A stretch of 64,000 nucleotides of DNA from assembly GCA_022453515.1 (NCBI GenBank), contig JAJNNY010000001.1, forward strand, positions 496,001-560,000, given 5' to 3'. The position numbers were made by a program, and so were the translations under genes. Positions within the stretch are counted from its first letter, which is position 1; each line of letters begins with the position of its first letter. Of the stretch, positions 60,475 through 64,000 are shown piece by piece. The stretch comes from Astrocystis sublimbata. Lineage: Eukaryota; Ascomycota; Sordariomycetes; Xylariales; Xylariaceae. Under the pieces are notes generated by a model that saw only the letters and a program-made list of their open reading frames with translations, was not told where the DNA came from and made no database searches.

Positions 60475-60696
60475 CTAATATGCGGGCCAGGGGTAGGGCT
60501 TCTGTAACATCGTGCAAGCTGGCTTCGGCTGGCCTTGTGGAATCAACGGCTGGTCAGGCATGTCAGGGTTTGGAGGTTTGCCCATATTAGGCCCGACGGG
60601 CGGGTTAGCGCCGCAAACGTCGCGGAGATGAGAAGGGATTGCCCCGGCGAGGGCGAGTCTTGCCTTTTGGTACGACACTACAGTGACATTGGACAT
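60475..60696 (-). CDS. Small Pro-rich hypothetical ORF, 73 aa
   Basis: From ATG at 60696: MSNVTVVSYQKARLALAG, then a Pro/Asn/Gly-rich tail (NPPVGPNMGKPPNPDMPDQP) ending QKPYPWPAY. Immediately upstream, another frame ends NLANPSCCCGQ; the 36-nt gap between them is too short for a normal intron. It may be the last exon of a small secreted protein or a chance ORF. A GACAGTCGA triplet repeat lies upstream near 60810. Confidence 0.3.
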   Translation of the reverse strand: MSNVTVVSYQKARLALAGAIPSHLRDVCGANPPVGPNMGKPPNPDMPDQPLIPQGQPKPACTMLQKPYPWPAY

Positions 60697-62594
60697 GCTG
60701 GAGGGTGGTTGGAAATGACCAAGATCTACTGACCGCAGCAGCAGCTTGGGTTGGCGAGGTTGGATAGTAGGACGCTGTCGTCGACGGCCGCCACGTTCAC
60801 TGTCTCGACTGTCTCGACTGTCTGAGCTCGCTTGAGTTGTTTCGTGAACGCCACATGCAGCTGATTGGCGAGTACGGGTACGGTAAGCTGCAGCATACAT
60901 AAACATTGCCGCGCCCTTAATATTGTCTGATATCGCCCTCTCGCCTCAGTACCGGGTACGAGTAGATAACATGCCATTGAGTGTTCCCGAGTCCTTGGTC
61001 AGCCTGGGGTTGGGGGTCTGATTACGTATAGATAAAGCAGTCTAACTACGGTCGACCATGGCTATATGTGTTCGCATCGATTACTTACATAGGTAATTGA
61101 ATGTGACGGCGCGGTCACTCACCTGCATCAATTGACCTTTCGATACCAGTTGCAGATAGTCGAGTCTTCCGGTCAGGCACGATGACGCATACCAAATGTG
61201 CTTTTGTTCAAAGGTCGGGTTTTGGGATCATCCTCGTTGAGTTGCGGCTGTGGTTGATTTCGAATCATTATCAATCCGCATCGCCATCGAATTATGCGTA
61301 CACATTACACGTCGCGCCATCATGCACGCCTTAGGGCGTACCAAAGGGGCCAAGTGCCTAGTGTTGCCCGTATCTGCCCTCGCTACCTACTTCTTACCTT
61401 GGTACTTAATATTACCTAACCCAAGGTAGATAGGTAAGGGATCCGAAATCTATTGCGTACATTGTGATGATCACGAGTGGAGTCGCGGGAGCGGAGTTAC
61501 GGAGAGCATGATATTATTCGCAGATATGGCCCGACATGCGAGGACATTTACACAGCGGACTAGAATAGTATGAGTGACCAGAGACACATTAAAGGGGGCG
61601 CAGCTACGTGAAAAAGCAATCATCTTTGCGTTTGATTGTGAGCAGCGGGTTTCCAGCGTTTTCCGAATCTGCTTCTTCCTGCACTACGCCTTGTCATATG
61701 GTGGGCTACATGCTGGCTGGACGTTAAGAAAATGGGGAGATACTGGAGGCGGATGTGCGCCTTCGTTAACGGCTCTCATCCCCGCAGATCCGAAAATCTA
61801 AGGTAGCATTGCCAAGGCGTTGGAACCAATACAAGAGGCACATGTTCAGATACGGCACAGATGCCGCCTGGGGTGCAGTGACCTATAATCCGAGGCTAAT
61901 TCGCTATCATCATACAACTCCTTCCAGCGACAGCAATCATGCTGAACAGCGACCAAGCGTGTCCTGTTTCTGTCTTGAATGACAGAAAAGCAAGACTATG
62001 AAGTGCGACTCGTCGAAAAGGTTATAATACGACTCTTGGATAAATAAGGCGTAAGGGTAATTATTGACTTATGCTCTATGTTTTAGGAATAACTAAGGTT
62101 TAACAGTAAAGGACCTCGCATGAAATATTTTAGCCTGTCGGGTGGCAAGTAACATGGCATTGCAGTCATAATGCTGCGAATCAGGAAAATGAGTAATACA
62201 TTGATGACTGTGGTGAACAGCCATGTTGGGTATGGATCTATCGATAATGGGATAACGTTGGTCATTTGTTCTTTGTCAGAGATCCAGGTCAACATTTAGG
62301 GTGAGCGTTGTGTCTCAAAAATCCGACTTGTGCGAAAACGAAATGATAGTCCTGCATATAAGCCGGTGTGATATTGACTGCTTTTATGATCAGCACCATA
62401 CGCTCGAAGTAAGTGCATCATGGGCATGCTTACAGACACTTGTGGCGCTGGTCTTCGAGTAGACTTTGGACTTCTTCCAACAAAGCTTCCGCCGTTATAA
62501 GTATACAATGATTGGGTATGGGATCGCGTAGAAGGGAGCCTGGTAGACCTTAAGGTCATAGTTGGAACGCAATGGACTTAGAGATTGGAACAGG
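60697..62594. other. Intergenic, 1.9 kb
   Basis: 3' flank of the repressor-like gene. Contains CTAACCCAAGGTAGATAGGTAAGG near 61415. No gene, RNA or repeat family recognised. Confidence 0.4.
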
Positions 62595-64000
62595 TCAGAA
62601 CATCCCTTTCCCGCTAGTTAATCGTACAAAGCTATACGGTACGTTCTGCCCAACGAGCAGCCTGACGGTCTCTGCAGTCGTAAACGCAGTCGTGTCCTCT
62701 ACTCCGTATGCAGCGAAACCATGCTGTTCTGCAACAATGCTTGGGTCGTCCTTCCTCGTGCCGTCAGCGAGATCGAGGAAGACCTTACGTATCTGTGATG
62801 AAGACTCTCTTGCTCCCCCAAAGAGACGCACCAGCATACCCACAAGAGTAGACTTCTCAGGCCCAAGCGCAGAGATAATAACGAAGGGGCCAGATTCACC
62901 CCCTGTTTCCCTTGCTCGTTGCAGGCTTTCGAGGCTGTTGAAATGTTCGACTTCGAAGCTGCGCGCCAGAGCGAGAGGGGTCTTAAACCCAACAGTGTAT
63001 ACTTTCCCCACGCGGAGGGCTTTCAATGCATACATTGCAGAGGCAGCGTCGTCGGCACTAGAAGCTAGCACAACTGCGGTGCGTCCAAAATAAGCTGAAG
63101 GGGCAAGTTCACGCGTGAGGGTGCTAACGATGCCGCGCCAACTTGCGTTATCAAACAAAAGGGAACACGAAGCAGGTAGTCCGTAGGTGAGATTAGAGAG
63201 TATGGGCGAGGAATCGCTGCGGCGATGAGGGCTGGAAGGAATGGACGAAGGCGCTGATTCCGGAGAATTGGCCGGTCTAGACTGAACCACAATGGTGTCC
63301 ACCATCCCTATCATGCGCGCTGCTTCTGTGACATTTGGCCCTGACCCGTTATTGAGCTTTGTAAAGAATTTGCTATTGTGCATCAGACTCGTAAACGAGA
63401 TGGCAGGGCTTAGATATGCTCCGCCAAATGACTTCTGATTACACCAAGCTTCAATATTCGAAGGTTCCTTTGACTGCCTCTCAACAACCGCGAAATTGTG
63501 CGGCAAGCCTAGCTCATTGAAGCACTTTTCATAAAAAGGGGCATGAGGAGCCTGTATCCTAGAAAACGATGTGGTGATTCCGTAAAGATTGTTCTTTGGG
63601 AGTTGGCCCAGAGATGCTAAGGCAGCGTTGATCTCTGCGGCACTCATCTGGCCTGGTGCAGCAATTATTGGTAGTAGCGGATGAGTGATAGGAGTGAAGA
63701 CCTTATTAAAAGTTCGTGATATTTGTCCTGTTTCGCCCATGTTGATACCAGACAACGGTGGTGATGTCGGGTATTGCGCTCGTATATTAGATCGAAAGAA
63801 TTCCAGCTCAAAATTATCATTGTGGTCGTTGATAATAGCAATCATCTTCACAATGTGTGCATACTTGCACGATGTCACGAAAATGGATTGCGCGTATGTC
63901 GATGACCATTTGAACGTGCCCGAAAAGTCGTGAAACGCCGACATGATATGACTGTTTCCCCGGCATTCGTAGAGTCTCCGTCGGAGGTCTTCCGGCAGCC
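62595..64000 (-). CDS. Quinate repressor-type (QutR/qa-1S-like) protein, 3' part, cut by the window edge
   Basis: The frame is open from the right edge to the stop at 62595; the 5' end lies beyond 64000. It matches the C-terminal half of the pentafunctional AROM protein and its regulatory offshoot, the quinate repressor. First comes the end of a type I dehydroquinase-like domain ([45 protein letters not shown]), then a shikimate dehydrogenase-like domain ([38 protein letters not shown]). In the latter the usual catalytic Lys loop (VTIPLK) reads AYLSPAIS, the GDNTDW Asp is changed (LFDNASW), and the NADP-binding GAGGxxRA reads SSADDAASA. Such losses fit a non-catalytic repressor that senses quinate-pathway metabolites rather than an enzyme. 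It normally represses the quinate-utilisation genes, none of which are visible here. Confidence 0.85.
   Translation of the reverse strand, partial: LPEDLRRRLYECRGNSHIMSAFHDFSGTFKWSSTYAQSIFVTSCKYAHIVKMIAIINDHNDNFELEFFRSNIRAQYPTSPPLSGINMGETGQISRTFNKVFTPITHPLLPIIAAPGQMSAAEINAALASLGQLPKNNLYGITTSFSRIQAPHAPFYEKCFNELGLPHNFAVVERQSKEPSNIEAWCNQKSFGGAYLSPAISFTSLMHNSKFFTKLNNGSGPNVTEAARMIGMVDTIVVQSRPANSPESAPSSIPSSPHRRSDSSPILSNLTYGLPASCSLLFDNASWRGIVSTLTRELAPSAYFGRTAVVLASSADDAASAMYALKALRVGKVYTVGFKTPLALARSFEVEHFNSLESLQRARETGGESGPFVIISALGPEKSTLVGMLVRLFGGARESSSQIRKVFLDLADGTRKDDPSIVAEQHGFAAYGVEDTTAFTTAETVRLLVGQNVPYSFVRLTSGKGMF

Overview
The window looks like nuclear DNA of a filamentous ascomycete (Pezizomycotina, most likely a Sordariomycete). 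Genes carry short spliceosomal introns (about 50-150 nt) with GTAAGT/GTATGT donors, CTAAC/CTGAC branch sites and YAG acceptors. The families present also fit: an SAT4/PTH11-type rhodopsin-domain protein, a UstYa-type (DUF3328) protein, an EthD-domain protein, a Zn2Cys6 regulator and a quinate-repressor-type protein. Nothing bacterial, organellar or viral was seen. Exon boundaries below were joined by hand from frame continuity, splice consensus and family resemblance; all spliced models keep phase.

Region 1 (1-17.5 kb) is GC-rich and housekeeping. It holds ATG2 (autophagic lipid transfer), a 55-residue membrane microprotein, a Pex24-family peroxin, RRP4 (exosome cap), an HFD1-like membrane-anchored aldehyde dehydrogenase, ribosomal protein eL22 and a mitochondrial carrier. 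Region 2 (19-31 kb) is accessory: a secreted PI-PLC-like phosphodiesterase, a secreted Thr-rich protein, a FAD monooxygenase, a UstYa-type oxidase-like protein divergent from a tiny secreted peptide gene, and a seven-helix SAT4-type protein. Region 3 (31-42 kb) is housekeeping again: an intron-bearing tRNA-Val(CAC), GPI11, translin, the U2 snRNA gene, RSM24/mS35, ALG13, an F-box protein and MRPL20/mL58.

Region 4 (42-64 kb) is gene-poor and AT-richer. It holds lineage-specific small ORFs, an EthD-domain protein, a long coiled-coil protein, a frameshifted pseudogene, a ferric reductase, an LTR-like relic, an 883-residue Zn2Cys6 regulator and, cut by the right edge, the 3' part of a quinate-repressor-type protein with a degenerate shikimate dehydrogenase-like domain.

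The best candidate for something undescribed is at 23.6-27.9 kb. An intact UstYa-family protein (both HxxHC motifs) is transcribed away from a 47-residue secreted two-cysteine peptide with a Kex2-like KR site, next to a FAD monooxygenase. This resembles a minimal fungal RiPP locus, but the peptide has one core and no aromatic residue, so it does not match known dikaritins. A perfect 10-bp palindrome, TACCTAGGTA, recurs at five intergenic sites.
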